Shown: one piece after another, positions 7,842 through 18,287 of the stretch
Numbering within the stretch: the stretch's first letter is position 1
Layout: every line of letters starts with the position of its first letter
Source of the DNA: Mycobacterium sp. Z3061
GTDB lineage: Bacteria > Actinomycetota > Actinomycetes > Mycobacteriales > Mycobacteriaceae
Reading direction: 5' to 3'
DNA length: 64,000 nt
NCBI RefSeq assembly: GCF_031583025.1
Contig: NZ_CP134062.1
Location: forward strand, 2,108,001 to 2,172,000
Notes under the pieces: generated by a model
The model's input: only the letters and a program-made list of their open reading frames with translations
Databases searched by the model: none
Told to the model about the DNA's origin: nothing
Position numbers and translations under genes: made by a program

Positions 7842-9323
7842 TTATGGGGGACCGTCGGCGAGGCGACGCTGCTGGGCCACCACCTCGTCCAGGTCCTTCA
7901 GCCTGCCCAGCCCCGCCATCGGTTGCGCCATCCGCCGGTTGCGTCCCAGCTCCTCGGCGTTGCGCGCCAGAAACCACCAGTAGCCGCCGGTGAACGGGCA
8001 GGCGTGCTCGCCGACCCGCTTGCTGGGCTGGTAGCGGCAGCCGCCGCAGTAGTCGCTCATGCGGTTGATGTAGGCGCCGCCGGACGCATACGGCTTGGTG
8101 GCCATCAATCCGCCGTCGGCGTGCAACGACATGCCGACCACATTGGCCACCATCACCCAGTCGTAGCCGTCGACGAAGGATTGGTGGAACCAGTCAGTGA
8201 CAGCGGCTGGGTCCCAACCCCGTTGCAGCGCATAGTTGGACAGCACCATCAGGCGCGGGATGTGGTGGACCCAGCCGTGGTCGCGGACCTGCGCCAGCAC
8301 GTCGGAGAGGCAGTTCGCTTCCACCGCATCGGCGTCAAGTTCGGTGAACCAGGTCGGCAATGCGGCTTTGGCATGTAATGCGTTGCGGTGACGGTAGTTT
8401 CGCCCGAAATGCCAGTAGACGTGCCAGATGTAGTCGCGCCAGCCGATCAGCTGGCGGATATATCCCTCGACGCTGCTGATCGGCGCGTCGCCGCTGCGGT
8501 AGGCATCCTCGGCGGCGTAGGCGCAGTCCAGCGGGTCCAGCAGGCCCAGGTTCATCGGCGCCGAGAGCAGGCTGTGGGCCATGAAGCGGTCGCCGGTGAG
8601 CATGGCGTCCTCATGCGGGCCGAAGTACGGCAGCCGTTCGCGGACAAAGACTTTCAGCGCCTGCTGCGCTTCCGCAGCGGTGACGGCGAACTCCCGCGGG
8701 CCGTCGCGTCCGACGAACGACACCTCCCCGTCGCGCTCCCAGCGGTCCAGGTCGGCGCGGACCTGTTCGTCGATCTCGTCCTCCTCGGGCTGCCAAGGCG
8801 GGGGTACGCCCAAGCCCTCGGCATTCTTGGGGGCGGGCTCGCGATTGTCGGCGTCGAAATTCCAGCGGCCCTCGACGGGCTGGTCGCCGTCCATCAACAG
8901 GTCGAACCGGCGGCGTGCGCCGCGGTAGAAGTTCTCCATGCGCATGGTGCGCTGTGATTTCGCCCACTCGTCGAAATCCTCCCGGCTGGTGCAGAACCCC
9001 CGGGCGGGCAGCACGTCGACCGACGGCAGCGACCGGACGAACCGGTCGGCCGCCCACGAGGTGGGCTGGCATACGCTGACCGGCTCCTTGAGCTGATCGA
9101 GTGCCTCCCGATAGCTGCTCGTCTGCAGAAACACGGCCTGCTCACCGAGTTCAGCCGCCCGGTGGCGCAGCGCCGAGAGCACCAGATGAGCCTTGCGCCG
9201 GTGGAAACGGCGACGCGCGAACACCGCCTGCGACTCGATCAGCAGCACCGGCTGGGCCGGATCGTCCAGAAAATGGGGGCCGAGTTGATCGGCGAAGCAC
9301 CACCGCCGGACGTCGGCGCTCAT
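7842..9323 (-). CDS. FeS-containing (6-4)-type photolyase / DPRP family
   Basis: A 493-residue deoxyribodipyrimidine photolyase-related protein (DPRP/FeS-BCP clade). It begins with the family's DQLGPHFL segment. Four cysteines at 338, 426, 429 and 442 (NCLSDV; YCGGC; HAC) have spacing 88/3/13, which matches the [4Fe-4S] cysteines I recall for Agrobacterium PhrB. The C-terminal FAD-binding region contains [17 protein letters not shown] and [14 protein letters not shown]. These enzymes repair (6-4) photoproducts with blue light using FAD and a lumazine-type antenna. It is reverse-strand and convergent with the SRPBCC gene. I recall no equivalent at this site in H37Rv. Confidence 0.9.
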   Translation of the reverse strand: MSADVRRWCFADQLGPHFLDDPAQPVLLIESQAVFARRRFHRRKAHLVLSALRHRAAELGEQAVFLQTSSYREALDQLKEPVSVCQPTSWAADRFVRSLPSVDVLPARGFCTSREDFDEWAKSQRTMRMENFYRGARRRFDLLMDGDQPVEGRWNFDADNREPAPKNAEGLGVPPPWQPEEDEIDEQVRADLDRWERDGEVSFVGRDGPREFAVTAAEAQQALKVFVRERLPYFGPHEDAMLTGDRFMAHSLLSAPMNLGLLDPLDCAYAAEDAYRSGDAPISSVEGYIRQLIGWRDYIWHVYWHFGRNYRHRNALHAKAALPTWFTELDADAVEANCLSDVLAQVRDHGWVHHIPRLMVLSNYALQRGWDPAAVTDWFHQSFVDGYDWVMVANVVGMSLHADGGLMATKPYASGGAYINRMSDYCGGCRYQPSKRVGEHACPFTGGYWWFLARNAEELGRNRRMAQPMAGLGRLKDLDEVVAQQRRLADGPP

Positions 9324-9419
9324 GCGGTCCCGGGCTTGGTCGGCAGTACGGTCAACTGTCCCCCTGTGGCAGTACTGAACACTTTGTTCACTACGTTAAC
9401 AGGCGCCGGCCTTTGCGCT

Positions 9420-9556
9420 GTTCCGGCCGGAATCGTCGCAGACGGTGCTGAACGGTCCGGCTCCTCATCCGGCCGTTCCGGCCGGAATCGTCGCAGGACG
9501 GTGTTGAACGGTCCGGGTCCTCATCCGGCCGTTCCGGCCGGAATCGTCGCAGGACG
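9420..9556. repeat. 55/56-bp tandem repeat upstream of iscS
   Basis: Two full units and a partial third begin at 9420, 9475 and 9531 (periods 55 and 56). Each starts GTTCCGGCCGGAATCGTCGC, which contains the perfect 12-bp palindrome TTCCGGCCGGAA. The second unit has one extra G. The array ends about 20 bp before the iscS ATG. It is VNTR-like, and the open frame crossing it has no family similarity. Confidence 0.85.
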
Positions 9557-9578
9557 AGCCGGTATCGTGGGGCGGGTC

Positions 9579-10760
9579 ATGGTCTACCTCGATCACGCCG
9601 CCACCACCCCGATGCACCCCGCCGCCATCGAGGCGATGACCGCTGTGCTGGGCACCGTGGGCAATGCGTCGTCGCTGCACACCACCGGTCGCGCGGCGCG
9701 TAGGCGGATTGAGGAATCCCGGGAACTGATCGCCGACAAGCTCGGTGCCCGCCCCTCGGAGGTTATCTTCACCGCGGGCGGCACCGAAAGCGACAACCTG
9801 GCCGTCAAGGGCCTGTACTGGGCCCGTCGCGACGAGAACCCGAATCGCCGGCGCATCGTCACCAGCGAAGTGGAACACCACGCCGTGCTGGACAGCGTCA
9901 ACTGGCTCGTCGAGCACGAAGGCGCCGAAGTCACCTGGCTGCCCACCGACTCCGACGGTTCGGTGTCTGCCGCCGACCTGCGCGAGGCGCTCGACGGCGG
10001 TGACGACGTGGCGCTGGTATCGGCGATGTGGGCCAATAACGAAGTCGGCACCATTCTGCCGACCGCCGAATTGGCAGCTGTGGCAGCCGAGTTCGGCGTC
10101 CCGATGCACTGCGACGCCGTGCAGGCGGTCGGGCAGCTGCCGGTCGACTTCGGTGCCAGCGGACTTTCGGCGATGAGCGTGACCGGGCACAAGTTCGGCG
10201 GCCCGCCCGGGGTGGGTGCGCTGTTGCTGCGCCGCACCGTTGCGTGTGTGCCGCTGCTGCACGGCGGTGGTCAGGAGCGCGACATCCGTTCCGGGACACC
10301 GGATGTCGCGGGTGCGGTGGGAATGGCCGCGGCGGCCCGCATTGCGGTGGACGGGCTGGAGGCCAACAGCGCTCGGCTGCGGGCACTGCGGGACCGGCTG
10401 GTCGAGGGTGTGCTCGCGCAGATCGACGACGTCCGGGTCAACGGAGCCCCCGACCCACTGCGGCTCCCCGGCAACGCGCACTTCACCTTCCGCGGCTGCG
10501 AAGGCGACGCGTTGTTGATGCTGCTGGACGCCAACGGAATCGAGTGTTCGACCGGATCGGCGTGTACCGCCGGGGTGGCGCAGCCGTCGCACGTGCTGAT
10601 CGCGATGGGCGCCGACCCGGCCAGCGCCCGCGGATCGCTACGACTTTCCTTCGGGCACAACAGTGTTGACTCTGATGTCGACGCCGCGTTGCAGGTACTG
10701 CCCGGTGCTGTGGCCCGCGCGCGGCGTGCCGCCCTGGCCGCCGCGGGGTCGGCCCAGTGA
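9579..10760 (+). CDS. iscS: Cysteine desulfurase IscS
   Basis: A 393-residue class V aminotransferase-fold PLP enzyme that takes sulfur from cysteine for Fe-S clusters and tRNA thiolation. It begins [20 protein letters not shown]. The PLP lysine is in [14 protein letters not shown], the active-site cysteine loop is [10 protein letters not shown], and the GGTESDNLA nucleophile-side motif is present. The ATG at 9579 gives the usual IscS length; the frame continues upstream through the tandem repeat, but that part is not IscS-like. It overlaps mnmA by 4 bp, which fits IscS feeding sulfur to MnmA. Confidence 0.96.
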   Translation: MVYLDHAATTPMHPAAIEAMTAVLGTVGNASSLHTTGRAARRRIEESRELIADKLGARPSEVIFTAGGTESDNLAVKGLYWARRDENPNRRRIVTSEVEHHAVLDSVNWLVEHEGAEVTWLPTDSDGSVSAADLREALDGGDDVALVSAMWANNEVGTILPTAELAAVAAEFGVPMHCDAVQAVGQLPVDFGASGLSAMSVTGHKFGGPPGVGALLLRRTVACVPLLHGGGQERDIRSGTPDVAGAVGMAAAARIAVDGLEANSARLRALRDRLVEGVLAQIDDVRVNGAPDPLRLPGNAHFTFRGCEGDALLMLLDANGIECSTGSACTAGVAQPSHVLIAMGADPASARGSLRLSFGHNSVDSDVDAALQVLPGAVARARRAALAAAGSAQ

Positions 10761-11836
10761 GAGTTCTAGCCGCAATGAGCGGTGGAGTGGACTCGTCGGT
10801 GGCCGCCGCCCGCATGGTGGACGCCGGACACGACGTGGTCGGTGTGCATCTGGCGCTGTCGACCGCTCCGGGCACCCTGCGCACCGGATCGCGTGGCTGC
10901 TGCTCCAAGGAGGACGCCTCCGATGCCCGCCGCGTCGCCGACGTCCTCGGAATACCGTTCTACGTCTGGGATTTCGCGGAGAAGTTCCAGGCGGACGTCA
11001 TCGACGATTTCGTTTCCTCCTATGCGCGCGGGGAGACTCCGAATCCCTGCGTCCGCTGTAATCAGCAGATCAAGTTCTCGGCCCTGTCGGCGCGCGCGCT
11101 GGCGTTGGGATTCGACCAGGTGGTCACCGGGCACTATGCGCGACTGTCCGGCGGACGGCTACGCCGCGCCGTCGACCGCGACAAGGACCAGTCCTACGTG
11201 CTGGCCGTGCTGACCGCCGAGCAGTTGCGGCACGCGGCCTTCCCGATCGGCGACACCCCCAAGCCGCAGATCCGTGCCGAGGCGGCCCGGCGCGGACTGG
11301 CGGTCGCGGAAAAGCCGGATAGCCATGACATCTGCTTCATCCCGTCCGGCAACACCCAGGCCTTCCTCGGCGAGCGGATCGGCGTCCGGCGCGGGGCGGT
11401 GGTCGACAAGGACGGTGCGGTGCTCGCCGAACACGACGGCGTGCACGGGTTCACCATCGGCCAGCGCAAGGGTCTGGGCATCGCCGGGCCGGGCCCGGAC
11501 GGTCGTCCCCGCTATGTGACGGCGATCGACGCCGACACCGCCACCGTGCATGTCGGCAGTGCGGCCGAACTGGACGTCCACACACTGACCGGCCGCGCCC
11601 CGGTCTTCACCGGCGGGACGGCGCCCACGGGTCCGATCGAGTGCGCGGTGCAGGTGCGCGCACACGGCGAAATCGCCGACGCGGTAGCCGAATTGGTCGA
11701 CGGTGAGCTGGTGGTGCAGTTGCGGGCGCCGCTTCGCGGCGTGGCGCGCGGTCAGACGCTGGTGCTCTACCGTCCCGACCCCGAGGGCGACGAGGTGGTC
11801 GGCAGCGCCACCATCGCCGGCACCGGGCAGGCCTAA
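10757..11836 (+). CDS. mnmA: tRNA-specific 2-thiouridylase MnmA (TrmU)
   Basis: A 359-residue tRNA U34 2-thiouridylase. The PP-loop SGGVDSS is at residues 8-14. The catalytic cysteines are in NPCVRCN and [10 protein letters not shown], and [11 protein letters not shown] is the conserved C-terminal core. It thiolates tRNA-Lys/Glu/Gln wobble uridine using persulfide sulfur. The GTG start overlaps the iscS stop (GTGA), so iscS and mnmA are coupled. The 3' end overlaps lpqA, on the opposite strand, by 4 bp. Confidence 0.95.
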   Translation: MRVLAAMSGGVDSSVAAARMVDAGHDVVGVHLALSTAPGTLRTGSRGCCSKEDASDARRVADVLGIPFYVWDFAEKFQADVIDDFVSSYARGETPNPCVRCNQQIKFSALSARALALGFDQVVTGHYARLSGGRLRRAVDRDKDQSYVLAVLTAEQLRHAAFPIGDTPKPQIRAEAARRGLAVAEKPDSHDICFIPSGNTQAFLGERIGVRRGAVVDKDGAVLAEHDGVHGFTIGQRKGLGIAGPGPDGRPRYVTAIDADTATVHVGSAAELDVHTLTGRAPVFTGGTAPTGPIECAVQVRAHGEIADAVAELVDGELVVQLRAPLRGVARGQTLVLYRPDPEGDEVVGSATIAGTGQA

Positions 11837-12465
11837 CTTCCCGGCACGTTGGCCGCCATGTTCGTCATGACGATCTCCGAGACCGATTCCGGGAAGCCGC
11901 AGAAGGTGACTTCCAGCAGGGCCACCGAGAGCACCCGGTAATCGCGACCGCACGACCCCGGTCGCATCCGCAACGAATCGGTGCCGGCGTCCCACGAGTT
12001 GACGAACAACCAGCCCATCGAGCTGTCCGCACAACCCTTGACCGTGGACACCAGCCCGTCGAAAGCCCGCCGGGCGGTACCGGCGTCGTGGTAGCTCGCG
12101 GCGCCCTCGGAGATCAGCCGGCCATCGGGAGGGTCCTGAAAGGTCGTCTTGTGGAAGGCCTTGACGTCAGGGCCGAACGTGGCCGTCTCGGCGAACACGA
12201 ACCGGCATTCCGCCGGCGCGGTCGTGGCGAGTTCCTCGATGTCCACCGGGTATCTGCCGTCCATCGAGGGAATGATCGTCAGATGCTCGCCGGCGCCGGT
12301 GATCGACCGCATCCGTGACTGGTCCAGCAGGACCGCGCCGGCGTCGAGCACGCCGAGAGGGACGGCGCCGAAGGCCGGCAGTGCCTCGCCGCTCACCACG
12401 CGAGTGCAGGCCGTCACCAGCACCACCGCGCCGCACGCCAGGAGCAACCGCGTCGATCTCGCCAT
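11833..12465 (-). CDS. lpqA: Lipoprotein LpqA-like, PknH-type sensor domain
   Basis: A 210-residue secreted lipoprotein. The signal peptide [20 protein letters not shown] has the lipobox VTAC with Cys20 as the lipidated residue. The mature part resembles the extracellular PknH-like sensor domain: [17 protein letters not shown] near the start and paired late cysteines in GCADSS, GSCGRDY and TFCGFPES. Position next to mnmA matches Rv3016/lpqA. Ligand and role are unknown. In H37Rv the segment between trmU and lpqA also contains PPE/Esx genes; none is present here. Confidence 0.8.
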   Translation of the reverse strand: MARSTRLLLACGAVVLVTACTRVVSGEALPAFGAVPLGVLDAGAVLLDQSRMRSITGAGEHLTIIPSMDGRYPVDIEELATTAPAECRFVFAETATFGPDVKAFHKTTFQDPPDGRLISEGAASYHDAGTARRAFDGLVSTVKGCADSSMGWLFVNSWDAGTDSLRMRPGSCGRDYRVLSVALLEVTFCGFPESVSEIVMTNMAANVPGS

Positions 12466-12559
12466 GTGCCGCCCTTCCGGTTCAAAATTTACCCGCGTCC
12501 AACAGTGCTAAACACCCCTGGTCGGAGGCCCATTGTGTGAGGTCGAATACGGTTGGTCG

Positions 12560-13573
12560 GTGAGCGTTTTCGCACAGGGCAGCGGCATCGGATCCTGGCC
12601 CGGCACCTCCGCGCGCCAGGCAGCCGAAGTCGTCGTCGGTGAACTGGCCGGAGCGCTGGCCCATCTCGTCGAGTTGCCGGCCCGCGGAGTGGGCGCCGAC
12701 ATGCTCGGGCGCGCCGCGGCCCTGCTGGTCGACGTGGCCCTGGACACGGTGCCGCGCGGCTACCGCATCGCCTCCCGTCCCGGTGCGGTGACGCGCCGGG
12801 CCGTCAGCATGCTGGACGAGGACATGGACGCGCTGGAGGAGGCGTGGGAGGCCGCGGGCCTGCGGGGCGGGGACCGGGTGGTCAAGGTGCAAGCGCCAGG
12901 GCCGGTGACCCTGGCGGCGGGGCTGGAGCTGAGCAACGGCCACCGCGCGATCACCGACGCGGGGGCGCTGCGCGACCTGACCGCCTCGCTGGCCGAAGGG
13001 GTCGCCGCCCACCGCGCCGCGCTGTCGCGCCGGCTGGACACCCCGGTGGTGGTGCAGTTCGACGAACCGACGCTGCCGGCCGCGCTGGGCGGACGGCTGA
13101 CCGGTGTCACCACGCTGAGCCCGGTGCCCTCGCTCGACGAGGCGGTGGCCGAGACCCTGCTGAAGACGTGCGTCGAGGTGGTGGGCGTCGATGTCGTGCT
13201 GCACACCTGCGCTCCGGATGTTCCGTGGGACATGTTGGGGCGCACGGGGATTGACGCTGTATCGGTGGATGTCAACACGCTGCGCGCCGCCGAGCTGGAC
13301 GGGGTCGCGGCTTTCCTGGAGGCGGGGCGTGCCGTGGTGCTGGGGGTGGTCGAAAGCAGTGCGCCCGAGCGCCGGCCGTCGGTCGAAGAGGTGGCCACCA
13401 GGGTGGTCGGGGTGACCGACCGGCTCGGGTTCGGGCGTTCGTCCCTGCGCGGACGCGTCGGTGTCAGCCCCGCGTGCGGGTTGGCGGGCGCGACGCCCCA
13501 GTGGGCGCGCACCGCCGTCGGGCTGGCCCGAGACGCCGCCGAGGCGTTCACCCGGGATCCCGACGCGATCTAG
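12560..13573 (+). CDS. MetE-like (cobalamin-independent methionine synthase C-terminal) protein (Rv3015c-like)
   Basis: A 337-residue protein resembling the C-terminal zinc/methyl-transfer barrel of MetE. It begins VFAQGSGIGSWPGTSARQAA and contains KVQAPGPVTLAAG, VVVQFDEPTLPAAL, DVVLHTCAPDVPW and GVSPACGLAG. The potential zinc ligands (His-Cys in LHTCAP and the later Cys) are retained. The GTG at 12560 gives the length I recall for Rv3015c. No N-terminal MetE half is present. Its methyl acceptor is unknown. It lies between lpqA and the SRPBCC-arsR operon. Confidence 0.82.
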   Translation: MSVFAQGSGIGSWPGTSARQAAEVVVGELAGALAHLVELPARGVGADMLGRAAALLVDVALDTVPRGYRIASRPGAVTRRAVSMLDEDMDALEEAWEAAGLRGGDRVVKVQAPGPVTLAAGLELSNGHRAITDAGALRDLTASLAEGVAAHRAALSRRLDTPVVVQFDEPTLPAALGGRLTGVTTLSPVPSLDEAVAETLLKTCVEVVGVDVVLHTCAPDVPWDMLGRTGIDAVSVDVNTLRAAELDGVAAFLEAGRAVVLGVVESSAPERRPSVEEVATRVVGVTDRLGFGRSSLRGRVGVSPACGLAGATPQWARTAVGLARDAAEAFTRDPDAI

Positions 13574-13581
13574 ATCTTTGC

Positions 13582-13597
13582 GCAACCATTTGGTTGC
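13582..13597. promoter_or_regulatory. Operator palindrome 1 of the SRPBCC-arsR operon
   Basis: GCAACCATTTGGTTGC, which is GCAACC-N4-GGTTGC. It lies 64 bp upstream of the SRPBCC ATG and just after the MetE-like gene. The same half-sites recur at 13628, 46 bp away. Binding by the ArsR-type product of the operon is inferred. Confidence 0.72.
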
Positions 13598-13627
13598 TTT
13601 TCTCGGCCCGGCGTGATGGGGTAATAC

Positions 13628-13643
13628 GCAACCAGGAGGTTGC
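13628..13643. promoter_or_regulatory. Operator palindrome 2, overlapping the ribosome-binding site
   Basis: GCAACCAGGAGGTTGC, again GCAACC-N4-GGTTGC, sits 3 bp before the SRPBCC ATG. Its centre contains the AGGAGGT Shine-Dalgarno, and a TAATAC -10-like element is directly upstream (13622-13627). Bound protein could block both initiation and early elongation. Confidence 0.72.
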
Positions 13644-13645
13644 GC

Positions 13646-14110
13646 ATGGAGAGTGATCGGATCGAGAAGCAGGTCCTGCTGCGGGCGCCGCTGCAGCGGG
13701 TGTGGGCGGCGATCAGCGATGCGGAGCAGTTCGGACGCTGGTTCGGCGTCCGGTTCGACGGGCCGTTCGTCGAGGGCCAAGAGGTCACCGCGACAATCAC
13801 GCCCACCGAGGTCGACGCCGAGGTCGCCAAGCGTCAGGAGCCCCACTCCGGCGTCGCCAGTCGCTGGCAGATCGTCGCGGTGGAACCGCCCCGGCGGTTC
13901 GCCTACCGATGGCCGATCGACCCCGACCGCGAGGACACCACGCTGGTGGAGTTCACCCTTGCCGAGGTTTCCGGCGGGGTATCGCTCACCATCGTCGAGT
14001 CGGGCTTCGACGCGATACCGGAGGCGCGCCGCGGTCCTTCCTTCGAGGCGAACTCCGAGGGCTGGGCGATCCAGACCGACTTGGTGCGCCGCTATCTGGA
14101 ACTCGCGTGA
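13646..14110 (+). CDS. SRPBCC/AHSA1-like protein in an arsR operon
   Basis: A 154-residue AHSA1-type SRPBCC protein: MESDRIEKQVLLRAPLQRVW at the start, then WQIVAVEPPRRFAYRWP and TLVEFTLAEVSGGVSLTIVESGFD, and a C-terminal GWAIQTDLVRRYLEL helix. Pairs of AHSA1-like genes with ArsR-type regulators are common in actinobacteria. The ATG at 13646 has AGGAGGT just upstream. It overlaps the regulator gene by 4 bp. Two identical-arm palindromes precede it, so it is probably de-repressed by a ligand that is not identifiable here. Confidence 0.88.
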   Translation: MESDRIEKQVLLRAPLQRVWAAISDAEQFGRWFGVRFDGPFVEGQEVTATITPTEVDAEVAKRQEPHSGVASRWQIVAVEPPRRFAYRWPIDPDREDTTLVEFTLAEVSGGVSLTIVESGFDAIPEARRGPSFEANSEGWAIQTDLVRRYLELA

Positions 14111-14421
14111 CGGCCGTCGGTGCGGCGCTGTTCGACGCCCTCGGCGACGCCAACCGGCTGCGCATCGTGGTGCGGCTGTGCGAGGTGGGTCCAAGCTCGA
14201 CAACCCGGGTGACACAGGCTATTCCGGTCACCCGGCAGGCGGCCAGCAAGCATCTGCAGCTGCTGGAGTCGGCGGGGGTGGTGAGCAGCTGCCGGCGCGG
14301 CCGCGAACGAGTGTGGACGGTGCGGACCGAGCCGCTGGCCCAGGCCGGCGACTATCTCGCCCAGTTGTCGCGGCGCTGGGACGCGGCGGTGGACCGGCTG
14401 CGCGCCTACGTGGAGGAGTAG
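14107..14421 (+). CDS. ArsR/SmtB-type winged-helix repressor
   Basis: A 104-residue winged-helix regulator. It begins ALFDALGDANRLRIVVRLCE and has the recognition region VTRQAASKHLQLLESAGVVSS followed by the RRGRERVWTV wing. There is no CxC metal-binding motif as in metal-sensing ArsR proteins, so it is more like the SdpR-type regulators paired with SRPBCC proteins. The GTG start overlaps the stop of the SRPBCC gene (GTGA), so it is translationally coupled. It probably binds the two GCAACC-N4-GGTTGC sites ahead of the operon. Confidence 0.88.
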   Translation: MTAVGAALFDALGDANRLRIVVRLCEVGPSSTTRVTQAIPVTRQAASKHLQLLESAGVVSSCRRGRERVWTVRTEPLAQAGDYLAQLSRRWDAAVDRLRAYVEE

Positions 14422-14429
14422 GGCCCGTA

Positions 14430-14492
14430 CGCCGACATTGCCGGGAGGGCTGTGATGTCGTCCCTGGCGCGACCATGGCGGCAATGTCGGCG
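14430..14492. terminator. Long hairpin between arsR and ligA
   Basis: A perfect 14-bp inverted repeat (CGCCGACATTGCCG at 14430-14443 and CGGCAATGTCGGCG at 14479-14492) with a 35-nt loop and no T run. Position after arsR suggests a U-tract-less terminator or a dispersed hairpin element. Confidence 0.5.
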
Positions 14493-14503
14493 CGAGCGGA
14501 TAG

Positions 14504-16594
<2,091 letters not shown>

Positions 16595-16598
16595 ATCG

Positions 16599-16618
16599 GT
16601 ACGGTACTGGACCGTACT
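16599..16618. promoter_or_regulatory. Palindromic operator upstream of tetR, shared with mmpS
   Basis: The minus strand reads AGTACGGTCCAGTACCGTAC, with GTACGGT/ACCGTAC arms around a 5-nt spacer. It lies 18-37 bp upstream of the first tetR start. The identical 20 bp occur at 25022-25041 before mmpS, so both promoters probably bind the same TetR protein. Confidence 0.82.
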
Positions 16619-16635
16619 AGGGCCGGAGTCCTATC

Positions 16636-17241
16636 GTGGGCGCTATGGCGGGCACGGCGGAACTCCGAACGGACGCATCACCGTGGTCGCCGCGTGAAGC
16701 CGAGTTGCTGGCTGTGACGTTGCAGCTGCTGGCTGAACACGGGTACGACGGGTTGACGGTGGACGCCGTCGCCAACACCGCCCGCGCCAGCAAGGCCACC
16801 GTCTATCGCCGCTGGCCCTCGAAAGCCGAACTGGTATTGGCGGCCTTCATCGAGGGTGTCTGCCAGGTCGCGGTGGCTCCCAACACCGGCTCACTGCGAG
16901 GCGACCTCGTCAAGATCGGCGAGACCATCTGCGAGCACGCCGCCCAACAGTCCAGCACCATCCGCGCGGTGCTCGTCGAAGTGTCGCGCCACCCGGCCCT
17001 GGCCGACGCCATGCAGCATCAGTTCCTGGATCAGCGAAAAGCCCTGATTCAGGACGTATTACGGCAGGCGGTCGACCGCGGCGAAATCGCGGAGGCGGCC
17101 ATCACCGACGAGTTGTGGGATCTGCTGCCGGGGTACCTCATCTACCGCTCCATCATCCCGAACCGGCCGCCGGACAGCCGCACCGTGCGGGCTTTGGTGG
17201 ACGGCTTCATCCTGCCCGGCCTGACCCGATCGACGAAGTGA
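16636..17241 (+). CDS. TetR-family transcriptional regulator, probable mmpS/mmpL regulator
   Basis: A 201-residue TetR protein. The N-terminal HTH is LLAEHGYDGLTVDAVANTARASKATVYRRWPSK (split over about residues 32-64), followed by an alpha-helical ligand domain. The start may be GTG 16636 or ATG 16645. A perfect palindrome sits just upstream, and the same 20 bp recur in front of the mmpS/mmpL operon 8.4 kb away. That suggests autoregulation plus control of lipid/drug export. It is the first gene of the accessory block after ligA. Confidence 0.9.
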   Translation: MGAMAGTAELRTDASPWSPREAELLAVTLQLLAEHGYDGLTVDAVANTARASKATVYRRWPSKAELVLAAFIEGVCQVAVAPNTGSLRGDLVKIGETICEHAAQQSSTIRAVLVEVSRHPALADAMQHQFLDQRKALIQDVLRQAVDRGEIAEAAITDELWDLLPGYLIYRSIIPNRPPDSRTVRALVDGFILPGLTRSTK

Positions 17242-17265
17242 CCTCCGGTTCGGCGGCAATCAGGG

Positions 17266-17991
17266 TCAGAACACTGCGAAGCAGATCGCGACGAACTGGC
17301 AGATCGCTGCCAGCACCGTCAGGGTGTGAAAGACCTCGTGATAGCCGAACGTCGACGGCCACGGGTCCGGCCTGCGCAATCCGTAGCAGACCGCGCCGAC
17401 GCTGTAGAGCACCCCTCCGGCGATGAGCAGTACCGTTGCCGCCATTCCGGCGTTTCGCAGGATCATGCCCATGTACCACACCGCGACCCAGCCCAGCACC
17501 AAGTACAGCGACGTTCCCAACCACCGGGGAGCCGATGGCCAGAACAGGGTCAAGGCGATGCCGGCCAGCGCGCCGCCCCACACGATCGCCAGCACGATGT
17601 GCCCGGTCGGCCGGGGCATGTTCAAACGGGCGAATGGCGTGTAGGTGCCGGCGATGAGCACGAAGATCATCGCGTGATCCAACCTGCGCATCCAGGCCCG
17701 CCGGGCGGCCGATTGCCAGTACACGCGGTGATAGGTGGCGCTGACCGCGAACATCGCAACAATCGCCAGGACGTACGCCAGCGTCGCATGGCCGGCCAGC
17801 TTGGACACCTCCGACCACGACGCCACCACGAGAGTGGTGCCGGCGAATGCGGCGACGACGGCGCTGTACAGGTGGATCCAGCCGCGCAGGCGGGGCCGGA
17901 CGGGCGCACCGGCCATTTCCGAGGCATCTTCGACGACGGCGACCGCTCCGCCAAGTTCAGACTCTGGAGCCACATCAGGTTGACAGCTCAC
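17266..17991 (-). CDS. Hemolysin III / PAQR-family membrane protein
   Basis: A 241-residue integral membrane protein of the HlyIII/YqfA (PAQR) family with about seven hydrophobic segments. Family zinc-site motifs are present: [11 protein letters not shown] after TM2, [19 protein letters not shown], and [18 protein letters not shown] near the end. The start is GTG, with GGGAG upstream on its own strand. It is divergent from the FTR1-like gene. An 11-bp-period direct repeat (GCGCTGAGAAA then GCGCTGAGAAC) lies 54-75 bp upstream and matches repeats at three other promoters. The cellular role of bacterial HlyIII proteins is not settled; the context suggests metal or envelope stress. Confidence 0.9.
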   Translation of the reverse strand: MSCQPDVAPESELGGAVAVVEDASEMAGAPVRPRLRGWIHLYSAVVAAFAGTTLVVASWSEVSKLAGHATLAYVLAIVAMFAVSATYHRVYWQSAARRAWMRRLDHAMIFVLIAGTYTPFARLNMPRPTGHIVLAIVWGGALAGIALTLFWPSAPRWLGTSLYLVLGWVAVWYMGMILRNAGMAATVLLIAGGVLYSVGAVCYGLRRPDPWPSTFGYHEVFHTLTVLAAICQFVAICFAVF

Positions 17992-18044
17992 AGTTGACTC
18001 CCTCCGCTCGCCACGGTGATTCAGAGCCGAAGTTATGGAGGCGG

Positions 18045-18066
18045 CGCTGAGAAAGCGCTGAGAACC
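18045..18066 (-). promoter_or_regulatory. Response-regulator direct repeat, site 1 (hemolysin III promoter)
   Basis: Read on the minus strand, GTTCTCAGCGC then TTTCTCAGCGC: two 11-bp direct repeats, 54-75 bp upstream of the hemolysin III start. The 11-bp period is typical of OmpR-family tandem sites. Confidence 0.72.
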
Positions 18067-18183
18067 CGGACGAACCGCAATCTTGTGTCTCGATGGGCCG
18101 GCCTGCGGAACCGGCTGTGCGGGAGTCAGCGCTTGGTGGTGCAGACCAAAGGGCTTGGTTGTGGTAAGCGAGCGACCCGCGGG

Positions 18184-18205
18184 CTTCTCAGCGCCTTCTC
18201 AGCGT
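18184..18205 (+). promoter_or_regulatory. Response-regulator direct repeat, site 2 (FTR1-like promoter)
   Basis: CTTCTCAGCGC then CTTCTCAGCGT, period 11, located 83-104 bp upstream of the FTR1-like ATG. It is the inverse orientation of site 1, so each site faces its own gene. Confidence 0.75.
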
Positions 18206-18287
18206 CCGCTCCATACGCTCGTGGTCCCATAACACTCTTTGCTAGCCGTTGAGTGAGGGTTCCCAGCGGGGAAGAGGGAGGGGCGAT

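Noticed and set aside
9420-9556. Tandem repeats (also 35429-35636) as a CRISPR array
   Set aside because: Units are contiguous with no unique spacers, only 3-4 copies, and no cas genes are present.
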